Source of the DNA: an uncultured Eubacteriales bacterium
GTDB lineage: Bacteria; Bacillota; Clostridia; Oscillospirales; Oscillospiraceae
Assembly (NCBI GenBank): GCA_934567745.1
Contig: CAKTJM010000026.1
Coordinates: forward strand, 1 to 16,415
Length of the DNA: 16,415 nucleotides
Direction: 5' to 3'
In this document: positions 6,814-15,384 of the stretch, one piece after another
Layout: every line of letters begins with the position of its first letter
Position numbering within the stretch: the first letter of the stretch is position 1
The notes under the pieces: generated by a model
Seen by the model: the letters and a program-made list of their open reading frames with translations, nothing else
Databases searched by the model: none
What the model was told of the DNA's origin: nothing
Program-made: the position numbers and the translations under genes

Positions 6814-7857
6814 ATGGATACGAGATCCAGATCCGACAGCTACGCCGCCGCCGGTGTGGACATCACCGCCGGATACCGGGCCGTGGAGCTGATGAAGAGC
6901 CACATCGCCCGCACCATGACCGCCGGGGCGCTCTCCGACATCGGCGGCTTCGGCGGCCTGTTCGCGCTCGACATGACCGGGCTGACCCAGCCGGTGCTGG
7001 TCTCCGGCACCGACGGCGTGGGCACCAAGCTCAAGCTGGCCTTCCTGATGGACCGGCACGACACGGTGGGCATCGACTGCGTGGCCATGTGCGTGAACGA
7101 CATCATCTGCTGCGGGGCGAAGCCGCTGTTCTTCCTCGACTACATCGCCTGCGGGAAGAACGTCCCCGAGAAGATCGCCCAGATCGTCTCCGGCGTGGCC
7201 GAGGGCTGCGTCCAGGCGGGCGCGGCGCTGATCGGCGGCGAGACCGCCGAGATGCCCGGCTTCTACCCCGTGGACGAGTACGACCTGGCGGGCTTCTCCG
7301 TCGGTGTGGTCGATAAGGCCAAGGTCTTCGACAAGTCCGCCATCCGCCCCGGCGACGTGGTGATCGGCCTGCCCTCCTCCGGGGTCCACTCCAACGGCTT
7401 CTCCCTGGTGCGCAAGGTCCTGGACGTTGCGCACGCCGACTTGCACGCCCCGATGGACGAGCTGGGCGGCAAGAGCCTCGGCGAGACCCTGCTCACCCCG
7501 ACGCGCATCTACGTCAAGAGCATCCTGGCCCTGGCCGAGGCCGTCACGGTGAAGTCCGTCTCCCACGTGACGGGCGGCGGGTTCTATGAGAACATCCCGC
7601 GCAGTCTGCCGAAGGGGATGACCGCGAAGCTCCGCCGCGCGGACGTGCCGGTGCTGCCCATCTTCGACCTGATCGCCCGGCGCGGCGACATCCCGGAGCG
7701 GGAGATGTTCAACACCTTCAACATGGGCATCGGCATGACCGTGGTGGTCGCCGCCGAGGAGGCCGACCGCGCCATGGATGCCCTGCGCGCAGCGGGGGAG
7801 GCCCCCGTGCGGCTCGGGGAGATCGTCCCCGGTGAGGAGGGCGTCATCCTGTGGTGA
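6814..7857 (+). CDS. purM: Phosphoribosylformylglycinamidine cyclo-ligase (AIR synthetase)
   Basis: This 347-residue enzyme closes the imidazole ring of FGAM with ATP to give AIR. The protein begins [20 protein letters not shown] and shows the family's standard motifs: [36 protein letters not shown], the [11 protein letters not shown] segment, [18 protein letters not shown], and [13 protein letters not shown]. Length and order match bacterial PurM throughout. The ribosome site is weak (AGGA at 6800-6803, ten bases before the ATG), in contrast to the other genes here. The gene lies downstream of the stem-loop cluster and its stop codon overlaps the start of purN, suggesting translational coupling. 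Confidence 0.97.
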   Translation: MDTRSRSDSYAAAGVDITAGYRAVELMKSHIARTMTAGALSDIGGFGGLFALDMTGLTQPVLVSGTDGVGTKLKLAFLMDRHDTVGIDCVAMCVNDIICCGAKPLFFLDYIACGKNVPEKIAQIVSGVAEGCVQAGAALIGGETAEMPGFYPVDEYDLAGFSVGVVDKAKVFDKSAIRPGDVVIGLPSSGVHSNGFSLVRKVLDVAHADLHAPMDELGGKSLGETLLTPTRIYVKSILALAEAVTVKSVSHVTGGGFYENIPRSLPKGMTAKLRRADVPVLPIFDLIARRGDIPEREMFNTFNMGIGMTVVVAAEEADRAMDALRAAGEAPVRLGEIVPGEEGVILW

Positions 7858-8468
7858 AGACGAAGATCGCCGTGCTGGTCTCGGGCGGCGGCACGAACCT
7901 CCAGGCCCTACTCGACGCCCAGGCGGCCGGGCGGCTGGCCGCGGGCGAGATCGTCCTCGTCGTCGCGAGCAACCGCAGCGCCTACGCGCTCGAGCGCGCG
8001 GCCCGGGCCGGGATCGACCACGTGGTGTGCAGCCGGAAGGAGCTCGGCTCCCAGGCGGCCTTCGAGGCCGCGATCGACGCGGCGCTGGCGGAGCACGGGG
8101 TCGAGCTGATCGTCCTGGCCGGGTTCTTGAGCATCCTGAGCGAGGCGTTCACGCGGCGGTGGCCGCGCCGGATCCTGAACGTCCACCCGTCGCTGATCCC
8201 GTCCTTCTGCGGACAGGGCTATTACGGCCTGCGGGTCCACGAGGCGGCGCTGGCGTACGGCGTGAAGGTAACGGGCGCGACGGTACACTTCGTCAACGAG
8301 GTGCCGGACGGGGGCGAGATCCTGCTGCAAAAGGCAGTCGAGGTCCGGCCCGGCGACACCCCTGAGATCCTGCAACGGCGGGTGATGGAGCAGGCCGAGT
8401 GGGTGCTGCTCCCCCAGGCCGTGCAGCAGATCGCGGAAGAGATCGGGAAGGAGAAAGAAGAAGGATGA
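7851..8468 (+). CDS. purN: Phosphoribosylglycinamide formyltransferase
   Basis: This 205-residue enzyme transfers a formyl group from 10-formyl-tetrahydrofolate to [20 protein letters not shown] at the N-terminus is the phosphate-binding region. Catalytic residues fit Asn110 and His112 in [12 protein letters not shown] and Asp153 in [10 protein letters not shown]. The start is GTG; 7851 is favoured because GAGGAGGG ends nine bases upstream, though GTG at 7854 would make a four-base overlap with purM and cannot be excluded. The gene overlaps the end of purM and the start of purO (ATGA at 8465-8468), so three genes are translationally linked. It depends on the folate cofactor whose shortage the upstream ZTP riboswitch reports. 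Confidence 0.96.
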   Translation: MVKTKIAVLVSGGGTNLQALLDAQAAGRLAAGEIVLVVASNRSAYALERAARAGIDHVVCSRKELGSQAAFEAAIDAALAEHGVELIVLAGFLSILSEAFTRRWPRRILNVHPSLIPSFCGQGYYGLRVHEAALAYGVKVTGATVHFVNEVPDGGEILLQKAVEVRPGDTPEILQRRVMEQAEWVLLPQAVQQIAEEIGKEKEEG

Positions 8469-9175
8469 ACGGATACGAGACGCACGAGCTGACCAAGCTC
8501 CTCTCCGCAGACCCCTATCCGGGGCGCGGCATCGTCCTCGGGACGAGCGAGGACGGCAAGCGGTCCGTCGTGGCCTATTTCATCATGGGCCGCAGCGAGA
8601 ACAGCCGCAACCGCATCTTCGTGCAGGAGCCGGACGGCATCCGCACCGAGGCCTACGACCCGGCGAAGCTCGCCGACCCCAGCCTCATCATCTACCACCC
8701 CGTCCGCCAGATCGGGCGGGCGCTGATCGTCACGAACGGCGACCAGACCGAAACGGTCCGCGACTTCCTAGAGCGCGGCCTGACCTTCGAGGACGCCCTG
8801 CGCACCCGGCAGTTCGAGCCGGACGGGCCGAACTGGACCCCGCGCATCTCCGGCCTCCTCAGCCCGGACGGGAGCTATAAGCTCTCCATCCTCAAGAGCG
8901 CCGACGCGGCCGGGACGGCCTGCGCGCGCCAGACCTTTGAATATCCTGCCCTGCCCGGCGTGGGGCATTTCCTACACACCTATGTCGGCGACGGCGACCC
9001 GCTGCCGACCTTCCGGGGCGAGCCGGAGCGCGTGGCGATCCGGGGCGGGCTGGAGGAGCTGACCCGGAGCATCTGGGAGAGCCTCGACGCGAGCAACCGC
9101 ATCTCCCTCTACGTGCGCATGACCGACCGGGAGACCGGCCGGTATGAAGAGAAGCTCATCAACGGACACGAGTGA
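8465..9175 (+). CDS. purO: IMP cyclohydrolase, PurO-like
   Basis: This 236-residue protein matches the stand-alone IMP cyclohydrolase family first known from archaea (PurO) and also found in anaerobic bacteria. It would close FAICAR to IMP, the last ring step. Recognisable features are YPGRGIVLGTSEDGKRSVVAYFIMGRSENSRNRIF near residues 18-50, DPSLIIYHPVR near 75, IVTNGDQTETV near 89, and the later NWTPRISGLL. The ATG at 8465 overlaps the purN stop codon by four bases (ATGA). The next gene encodes AICAR transformylase alone, so the two functions fused in bacterial PurH are split here into adjacent genes. The identification rests on motif recall and context, both consistent. Confidence 0.9.
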   Translation: MNGYETHELTKLLSADPYPGRGIVLGTSEDGKRSVVAYFIMGRSENSRNRIFVQEPDGIRTEAYDPAKLADPSLIIYHPVRQIGRALIVTNGDQTETVRDFLERGLTFEDALRTRQFEPDGPNWTPRISGLLSPDGSYKLSILKSADAAGTACARQTFEYPALPGVGHFLHTYVGDGDPLPTFRGEPERVAIRGGLEELTRSIWESLDASNRISLYVRMTDRETGRYEEKLINGHE

Positions 9176-9184
9176 GGTGTGCAT

Positions 9185-10363
9185 ATGAAGACGATGGAAC
9201 TGAAATACGGCTGCAACCCCAACCAGAAGCCCGCCAGCATCTCCGTCAGCGACGGCCGTGACCTGCCGCTGACCGTGCTCAACGGCCGCCCTGGCTACAT
9301 CAACCTCCTCGATGCGCTCAACTCCTGGCAGCTCGTGCGGGAGCTGAAGGCCGCGACCGGCCTGCCCGCCGCGGCGAGCTTCAAGCACGTCTCGCCCGCC
9401 GGGGCCGCCGTGGGCCTGCCCCTGTCCGACGTGGACCGGCAGATGTACTTCGTCGAGCCCGACGCGGAGCTGACCCCGCTGGCCTGCGCCTACATCCGGG
9501 CGCGCGGGGCCGACCGGCTGTGCTCCTACGGCGACTGGGCGGCGCTGAGCGACGTCTGTGACGCCGCGACGGCCGCCTACCTCAAGCCGGAGGTCTCCGA
9601 CGGCATCATCGCCCCCGGCTACACCCCCGAGGCGCTGGCGATCCTGAAGAGCAAGAAGAAGGGCGGCTACAACGTCGTCCAGATCGACCCCGATTACGTC
9701 CCCGCCCCCCAGGAGCACAAGGACGTCTTCGGCATCACCTTCGAGCAGGGCCGCAATGAGATCGTGCTCGACGAGAGCCTGCTTGGGGATATCGTGACCG
9801 CGGAGAAGGACCTCCCGGCCGAAGCCCGCCGCGACATGCTCGTGGCGCTCATCACCCTGAAATACACCCAGTCGAACTCCGTCTGCTACGTCAAGGATGG
9901 GCAGGCGATCGGCGTCGGGGCCGGGCAGCAGAGCCGCATCCACTGCACCCGCCTGGCCGGGACCAAGGCCGACAACTGGTGGCTGCGCCAGCACCCGAAG
10001 ACGCTGGCCCTGCCGTTCCTCGACGGCATCCGCCGCCCCGACAGGGACAACGCGATCGACATCTACCTCTCCGACGAGTACGAGGACGACCTCGCCGACG
10101 GCGTCTGGCAGACCAAGTACAAGGTCCGGCCCGAGCCGCTCACCGCGGAGGAGAAGAAGGCCTGGATCGCGCAGCAGTCCGGCCTGACCGTGGGCAGCGA
10201 CGCCTTCTTCCCCTTCGGGGACAACGTCGAGCGCGCCCACAAGTCCGGCGTGCAGTACATCGTGGAGCCGGGCGGCTCCATCCGGGACGACCACGTCATC
10301 GCGACGGCCGACAAGTACCACATGGTCATGGCCTTCACGGGCGTGCGGCTGTTCCACCACTGA
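9185..10363 (+). CDS. purH: AICAR formyltransferase, stand-alone
   Basis: This 392-residue protein corresponds to the transformylase domain of PurH without the N-terminal IMP cyclohydrolase domain. It formylates AICAR using 10-formyl-tetrahydrofolate. It begins KTMELKYGCNPNQKPASI, and carries the catalytic Lys67-His68 pair in AASFKHVSPAGAAVG, then LKYTQSNSVCYVKDGQAIGVGAGQQSRIHCTRLAG and the C-terminal SDAFFPFGDNVERAHKSGVQYIVEPGGSIRD and MAFTGVRLFHH. Start: ATG 9185 with GAGG seven bases upstream; a GTG at 9179 lies too close to that site. It follows purO by nine bases. Its substrate ZMP is the ligand sensed by the operon's riboswitch, so block at this step should raise expression of the operon. 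Confidence 0.95.
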   Translation: MKTMELKYGCNPNQKPASISVSDGRDLPLTVLNGRPGYINLLDALNSWQLVRELKAATGLPAAASFKHVSPAGAAVGLPLSDVDRQMYFVEPDAELTPLACAYIRARGADRLCSYGDWAALSDVCDAATAAYLKPEVSDGIIAPGYTPEALAILKSKKKGGYNVVQIDPDYVPAPQEHKDVFGITFEQGRNEIVLDESLLGDIVTAEKDLPAEARRDMLVALITLKYTQSNSVCYVKDGQAIGVGAGQQSRIHCTRLAGTKADNWWLRQHPKTLALPFLDGIRRPDRDNAIDIYLSDEYEDDLADGVWQTKYKVRPEPLTAEEKKAWIAQQSGLTVGSDAFFPFGDNVERAHKSGVQYIVEPGGSIRDDHVIATADKYHMVMAFTGVRLFHH

Positions 10364-10379
10364 GCGGAGGGAAGGATCT

Positions 10380-11654
10380 ATGGACATCTTAGTCGTAGGC
10401 GGTGGCGGCCGGGAGCACGCCATCATCAAGTGCCTGAAGAAGAGCCCCCGCGTCGGGACCATCTACGCCGCGCCCGGCAACGGCGGCATCGCCGCCGACG
10501 CCGTCTGCACGGACATCGGGGCGAAGGACCTCGACGCCATCACGGCCTTCGCCGTGGAGAAGCAGATCGGCTTCGCGGTCGTCGCGCCGGACGACCCCCT
10601 CGTCCTCGGGGCGGTGGACCGCCTGGAGGAGAAGGGCATCCCGTGCTTCGGCCCGAACAAGGCCGCCGCGATCCTGGAGGGGAGCAAGGTCTTCTCCAAG
10701 GACCTGATGAAGAAGTACGGCATCCCCACCGCGGCGTATGAGGTCTTCGACGACATGGAGGCCGCGCTGCGCTATCTGGAGACCTGCCCGATCCCCACTG
10801 TGGTCAAGGCCGACGGCCTGGCCCTCGGCAAGGGCGTGACCGTGGCCGAGACCCGTGAGCAGGCCATGGCCGCCGTCCGCGCCGCGATGGAGGACAAGGT
10901 CTTCGGCGCGAGCGGGGAGCACATCGTCATCGAGGAGTTCCTCACCGGGCCGGAGGTGTCGGTCCTGTCCTTCACGGACGGGAAGACCATGGTCCCCATG
11001 GTCTCCTCGATGGACCACAAGCGCGTCGGCGACGGCGACGTCGGCCCGAACACCGGCGGCATGGGCACCGTGGCCCCCAACCCCTATTACACCGACGCCG
11101 TCGCGGCGGAGTGCATGGAGACCATCTTCCTGCCGACGATGCGCGCGATGAACGCCGAGGGCCGGACCTTCAAGGGCTGCCTCTACTTCGGCCTGATGCT
11201 CACCCCGAACGGGCCGAAGGTCATCGAGTACAACTGCCGCTTCGGCGACCCGGAGACCCAGGTGGTCCTGCCGCTGCTCGAGAGCGACCTGCTGACCGTC
11301 ATGGAGGCCACCGCACAGGGCACGCTCGACCAGGTGGACGTCTCCTTCCGCAGTGGGAGCGCCTGCTGCGTGGTCCTGGCCTCCCAGGGCTATCCGGTCC
11401 AGTATGAGAAGGGCTTCCCCATCACGATCCCGGCGGACCTCGACGCGGAGGTCTACGTCGCCGGGGCGAAGCGGGACGGGGACCGGCTCGTGACCTCCGG
11501 CGGGCGCGTACTGGGCGTGACGGCCCTGGGCGACACGCTGGAGGAGGCGATCGCGCGGGCCTACACCGCCGCGGACCGCATCAGCTTCCAGGGCGCCTAC
11601 TGCCGCCGGGACATCGGCCAGCGGGCCCTGCGCGCGAAGAAAGAAGTGGAGTGA
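10380..11654 (+). CDS. purD: Phosphoribosylamine-glycine ligase (GAR synthetase)
   Basis: This 424-residue ATP-grasp enzyme joins glycine to phosphoribosylamine. The N-terminal ILVVGGGGREHAI is diagnostic, followed by YAAPGNGGIA, VAPDDPLVLGAVD, CFGPNKAAAILEGSKVFSKDLM, VVKADGLALGKGVTV in the ATP-grasp fold, VSSMDHKRVGDGDVGPNTGGMG, and NCRFGDPETQVVLPLL. Length is typical. The ATG at 10380 follows GGAGG at 10366-10370 by nine bases. It is 16 bases after the AICAR transformylase gene and 10 bases before purL. Glycine is a substrate, which makes the nearby alanine/glycine-family symporters a suggestive but unproven neighbour. Confidence 0.97.
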   Translation: MDILVVGGGGREHAIIKCLKKSPRVGTIYAAPGNGGIAADAVCTDIGAKDLDAITAFAVEKQIGFAVVAPDDPLVLGAVDRLEEKGIPCFGPNKAAAILEGSKVFSKDLMKKYGIPTAAYEVFDDMEAALRYLETCPIPTVVKADGLALGKGVTVAETREQAMAAVRAAMEDKVFGASGEHIVIEEFLTGPEVSVLSFTDGKTMVPMVSSMDHKRVGDGDVGPNTGGMGTVAPNPYYTDAVAAECMETIFLPTMRAMNAEGRTFKGCLYFGLMLTPNGPKVIEYNCRFGDPETQVVLPLLESDLLTVMEATAQGTLDQVDVSFRSGSACCVVLASQGYPVQYEKGFPITIPADLDAEVYVAGAKRDGDRLVTSGGRVLGVTALGDTLEEAIARAYTAADRISFQGAYCRRDIGQRALRAKKEVE

Positions 11655-11664
11655 GAGAACGAAA

Positions 11665-14600
11665 ATGGTATATCGGATCTATGTAGAGAAGAGGCCCGGC
11701 CTCACCGCAGAAGCCGACGCTCTGGCAGCGGACATCCGCACCCTGCTGGGCATCGCATCGTTGGACGGCCTGCGGCTGTTCAACCGCTATGACGTAGAGC
11801 ACATCGACAAGGCGCTCTTCGACCGCAGCGTCGAGACGATCCTGTCCGAGCCGCAGCTCGACCTGGTGCGCACCGACCTGCCCGAGGGCGGCCTGACCTT
11901 CGCGGTCGAGTATCTGCCCGGCCAGTTCGATCAGCGCGCCGACTCCGCCGCCCAGTGTATCCAGATGCTCTCCCAGGGCGAGCGGCCCCTGGTCCGCTCC
12001 GCGCGGGTGTACCAGCTCCTGGGCGACCTGTCCGGGGAGGAGATCGCGAAGATCAAGAAGTACCTCATCAACCCCGTCGAGTCCCGCGAGGCCTCGCTCG
12101 ACCCGGTCGAGACCCTCACCGTGGCCTATGACCGCCCCGAGACCGTCGCGGCCCTGACCGGGTTCCGCGCACTCGACGAGGACGGTCTGGCGCAGATGAT
12201 CGCGGACTACGGCCTGGCGATGGACCGGGACGATCTGCGCTTCTGCCGCGACTACTTCACCGAGGAGGGCCGCGACCCGACGATCACCGAGCTGCGCGTC
12301 ATCGACACCTATTGGTCGGACCACTGCCGGCACACGACCTTCCTGACCACCATCGACGAGGCGACCTTCGACAGCCCCGTCCTCCAGCAGACCTATGAGG
12401 ACTATCTGGCCGTCCGCAAGAACCTGGGCCGCACGAAGCCCATCAACCTGATGGACATCGGCACGATCGTGGCCAAGCACCTCAAAAAGAAGGGCAAGCT
12501 CTCCAAGCTGGACGAGTCCGAGGAGATCAACGCCTGCACGGTCAAGATCAAGGTACATACCGAGCAGGGCAAGGAGGACTGGCTCCTCCTGTTCAAAAAC
12601 GAGACCCACAACCACCCGACCGAGATCGAGCCGTTCGGCGGCGCGGCGACCTGCGTGGGCGGCGCGATCCGCGATCCGCTCTCCGGGCGGTCCTATGTCT
12701 ACAGCGCGATGCGCGTGACCGGCGCGGCCGATCCGCTCCAGCCCATCGCGGAGACCATGCCGGGCAAGCTGCCCCAGCGGACCATCGTGACGAAGGCCGC
12801 CGCGGGCTACAGCTCCTACGGCAACCAGATCGGTCTGGCCACGGGCCAGGTCGATGAGATCTATCACCCCGGCTATGCCGCCAAGCGCATGGAGATCGGC
12901 GCGGTGGTCGGCGCGGCCCCCGCGGCGAACGTCCGGCGGGAGCGCCCGCAGCCCGGCGACGTCGTGATCCTCCTGGGCGGCCGTACCGGCCGCGACGGCT
13001 GCGGCGGCGCGACCGGCTCCTCCAAGTCCCACACGACGGAGTCCCTGGAGACCTGCGGGGCCGAGGTGCAGAAGGGCAACGCCCCCGAGGAGCGCAAGCT
13101 CCAGCGCCTCTTCCGCGATCCGGAGGCCTCCCGCCTCATCAAGCGCTGCAACGATTTCGGCGCGGGCGGCGTGTCCGTGGCGATCGGCGAGCTGGCCGAG
13201 GGCCTGATGATCGACCTCGACCGCGTGCCGAAGAAGTACGAGGGCCTCGACGGCACCGAGCTGGCCATCAGCGAGTCCCAGGAGCGCATGGCCGTGGTCG
13301 TCGCCGAGCAGGATGCCGCCCGCTTCCAGGAGCTGGCCGACCGCGAGAACCTGGAGAGCACCGTCGTGGCGCGCGTCACCGACAAGGGCCGCCTGACCAT
13401 GACCTGGAACGGCAGCACCATCGTCGATATCTCCCGCGCCTTCCTCGACACGAACGGCGTCGAGAAGCACGTCACCGCCCACGCGGTCCAGCCGGAGTCC
13501 ATCCTCAAGGATCAGGTCACCGGCTTCTCCAAGGGGCTGATGGACCTGGCCGGGGACCTGAACGTCTGCTCCAAGCGCGGCCTGTCCGAGCGGTTCGACT
13601 CCACCATCGGGGCCGGGACCGTCCTGATGCCCTTCGGCGGCAAGCACCAGCTCACCCCCATCCAGGCGATGGTCAACAAGATCTCCCGCGAGGAGGGCGA
13701 GACCGACACCTGCTCGCTGATGGCCTGGGGCTATAACCCCTACATCACCGAGCGCAGCCCCTATCACGGGGCCTATCTGGCGGTCGTCGAGTCCCTGTCC
13801 AAGCTCGTCGCCACCGGCGCGGACCTGAAGGAGACCTACCTGAGCTTCCAGGAGTACTTCGAGAAGCTCGGCCAGGACCCGGCGCGCTGGGGCAAGCCCC
13901 TCGCCGCCCTGCTGGGCGCGTTCCGCGCGCAGAAGGAGCTGGAGGTCGCGGCCATCGGCGGCAAGGACTCCATGAGCGGCAGCTTCGAGCAGCTCCACGT
14001 CCCGCCCACCCTCGTCTCCTTCGCCGTGACCACCGAGCGCGTCGGGGACATCCTCTCGCCGGAGTTCAAGGGCGCGGGCCACCGCGTCGTGTGGCTCTGC
14101 CCGGAGTACGGCCCCGACGGCCTGCCCAACGCGGAGTCCCTGAAGAAGGTCTTCCAGACCGTCAGCCGCCTGCGCAAGAAGGGCAAGGTCCTCGCCGCCT
14201 ACACCACCGGCTTCGGCGGCGTGGCGGAGGCCGTGCTGAAGATGTCCCTCGGCAACGCGATCGGCCTGCGCTTCGACGACGGCTGCACCCTCGACGAGCT
14301 GTTCGGCTATTCCTACGGCTCCTTCGTCCTGGAGCTGGCCGACGAGAAGGAGACCGTCGGTCTGCCCCTCGGCGTGACCACGGAGACGCCCGACCTGAGC
14401 TGGCGCGACCAGACCGTCGCGGGCGCCGACCTCCTGGCGGCGTACGAGGGCAAGCTGGAGCCGATCTACCCCTGCAACATCACGCAGGACATCGGCGATC
14501 TGCCCACCTTCACCTATGAGGCCGACGGCTGGAAGAAGCCGCGGATCCAGATCGCCCGTCCCCGCGTCCTGATCCCGGTCTTCCCGGGCACGAACTGCGA

Positions 14601-15354
14601 GTACGACGCGGCCCGCGCGGTCCGCGCGGCCGGGGCCGAGCCGGAGATCTTCGTCGTGCGCAACCGCACGGCCGAGGAGATCGCCCAGTCCGTCGCCGAC
14701 GCGGCGGCGCGCCTGGGGGAGAGCCAGATGGTCTTCCTCCCCGGCGGCTTCTCCGGCGGCGACGAGCCGGACGGCTCCGCCAAGTTCATCACGACCTTCT
14801 TCCGCAACCCGCGGATGAAGGACGCCGTCCACGCGCTGCTGCACGACCGCGACGGCCTGATGCTCGGCGTCTGCAACGGCTTCCAGGCCCTGATCAAGCT
14901 GGGCCTCGTGCCGTACGGCGAGATCATCGACACCGACGAGACCTGCCCGACCCTCACCTTCAACCTGATCGGGCGGCACCAGTCCCGCCTGGTCCGCACG
15001 CGGGTGGCCTCGAACAAGTCCCCGTGGCTCATGCACACCAAGCCCGGTGAGATCTACACCGTGCCCATCTCCCACGGCGAGGGCCGCTTCCTCGCCTCCG
15101 ACGCGCTGATCCGCGAGCTGGCCGCCAACGGCCAGATCGCCACCCAGTACGTCGATCTCGACGGGGCCCCCACCGCCGACGTCCGCTTCGACCCGAACGG
15201 CTCGGCCTGCGCCATCGAGGGCATCACCTCGCCGGACGGCCGCGTCCTCGGCAAGATGGGCCACACCGAGCGCATCGGGGCCGGTCTGTACCGGAACGTC
15301 CCCGGCGACTATGACATGCACCTGTTCACCTCCGCGGTGGAATACTTCAAATGA
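11665..15354 (+). CDS. purL: Phosphoribosylformylglycinamidine synthase, single-chain
   Basis: This 1,229-residue protein is the long, single-chain FGAM synthase form found in clostridia, converting FGAR to FGAM with glutamine and ATP. The synthetase part contains NETHNHPTEIEPFGGAATC near residues 312-329 with GGAIRDPLSGR after it, and a second AIR-synthetase-like half with IGGKDSMSGSFEQLHVPPTL. The glutamine amidotransferase domain occupies roughly 960-1229, starting RPRVLIPVFPGTNCEYDAARA; its triad fits Cys1070 in GVCNGFQ and His1137/Glu1139 in SHGEGRF, and the GGFSGGDEPDG loop is present. Because everything is in one chain, PurQ and PurS should not be needed. Start: ATG 11665, ten bases after purD; the ribosome site (GGAG at about 11648) is rather distant. 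Confidence 0.97.
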   Translation: MVYRIYVEKRPGLTAEADALAADIRTLLGIASLDGLRLFNRYDVEHIDKALFDRSVETILSEPQLDLVRTDLPEGGLTFAVEYLPGQFDQRADSAAQCIQMLSQGERPLVRSARVYQLLGDLSGEEIAKIKKYLINPVESREASLDPVETLTVAYDRPETVAALTGFRALDEDGLAQMIADYGLAMDRDDLRFCRDYFTEEGRDPTITELRVIDTYWSDHCRHTTFLTTIDEATFDSPVLQQTYEDYLAVRKNLGRTKPINLMDIGTIVAKHLKKKGKLSKLDESEEINACTVKIKVHTEQGKEDWLLLFKNETHNHPTEIEPFGGAATCVGGAIRDPLSGRSYVYSAMRVTGAADPLQPIAETMPGKLPQRTIVTKAAAGYSSYGNQIGLATGQVDEIYHPGYAAKRMEIGAVVGAAPAANVRRERPQPGDVVILLGGRTGRDGCGGATGSSKSHTTESLETCGAEVQKGNAPEERKLQRLFRDPEASRLIKRCNDFGAGGVSVAIGELAEGLMIDLDRVPKKYEGLDGTELAISESQERMAVVVAEQDAARFQELADRENLESTVVARVTDKGRLTMTWNGSTIVDISRAFLDTNGVEKHVTAHAVQPESILKDQVTGFSKGLMDLAGDLNVCSKRGLSERFDSTIGAGTVLMPFGGKHQLTPIQAMVNKISREEGETDTCSLMAWGYNPYITERSPYHGAYLAVVESLSKLVATGADLKETYLSFQEYFEKLGQDPARWGKPLAALLGAFRAQKELEVAAIGGKDSMSGSFEQLHVPPTLVSFAVTTERVGDILSPEFKGAGHRVVWLCPEYGPDGLPNAESLKKVFQTVSRLRKKGKVLAAYTTGFGGVAEAVLKMSLGNAIGLRFDDGCTLDELFGYSYGSFVLELADEKETVGLPLGVTTETPDLSWRDQTVAGADLLAAYEGKLEPIYPCNITQDIGDLPTFTYEADGWKKPRIQIARPRVLIPVFPGTNCEYDAARAVRAAGAEPEIFVVRNRTAEEIAQSVADAAARLGESQMVFLPGGFSGGDEPDGSAKFITTFFRNPRMKDAVHALLHDRDGLMLGVCNGFQALIKLGLVPYGEIIDTDETCPTLTFNLIGRHQSRLVRTRVASNKSPWLMHTKPGEIYTVPISHGEGRFLASDALIRELAANGQIATQYVDLDGAPTADVRFDPNGSACAIEGITSPDGRVLGKMGHTERIGAGLYRNVPGDYDMHLFTSAVEYFK

Positions 15355-15384
15355 CACGAACGAAACAGGAAGGAGGAACGCCCA

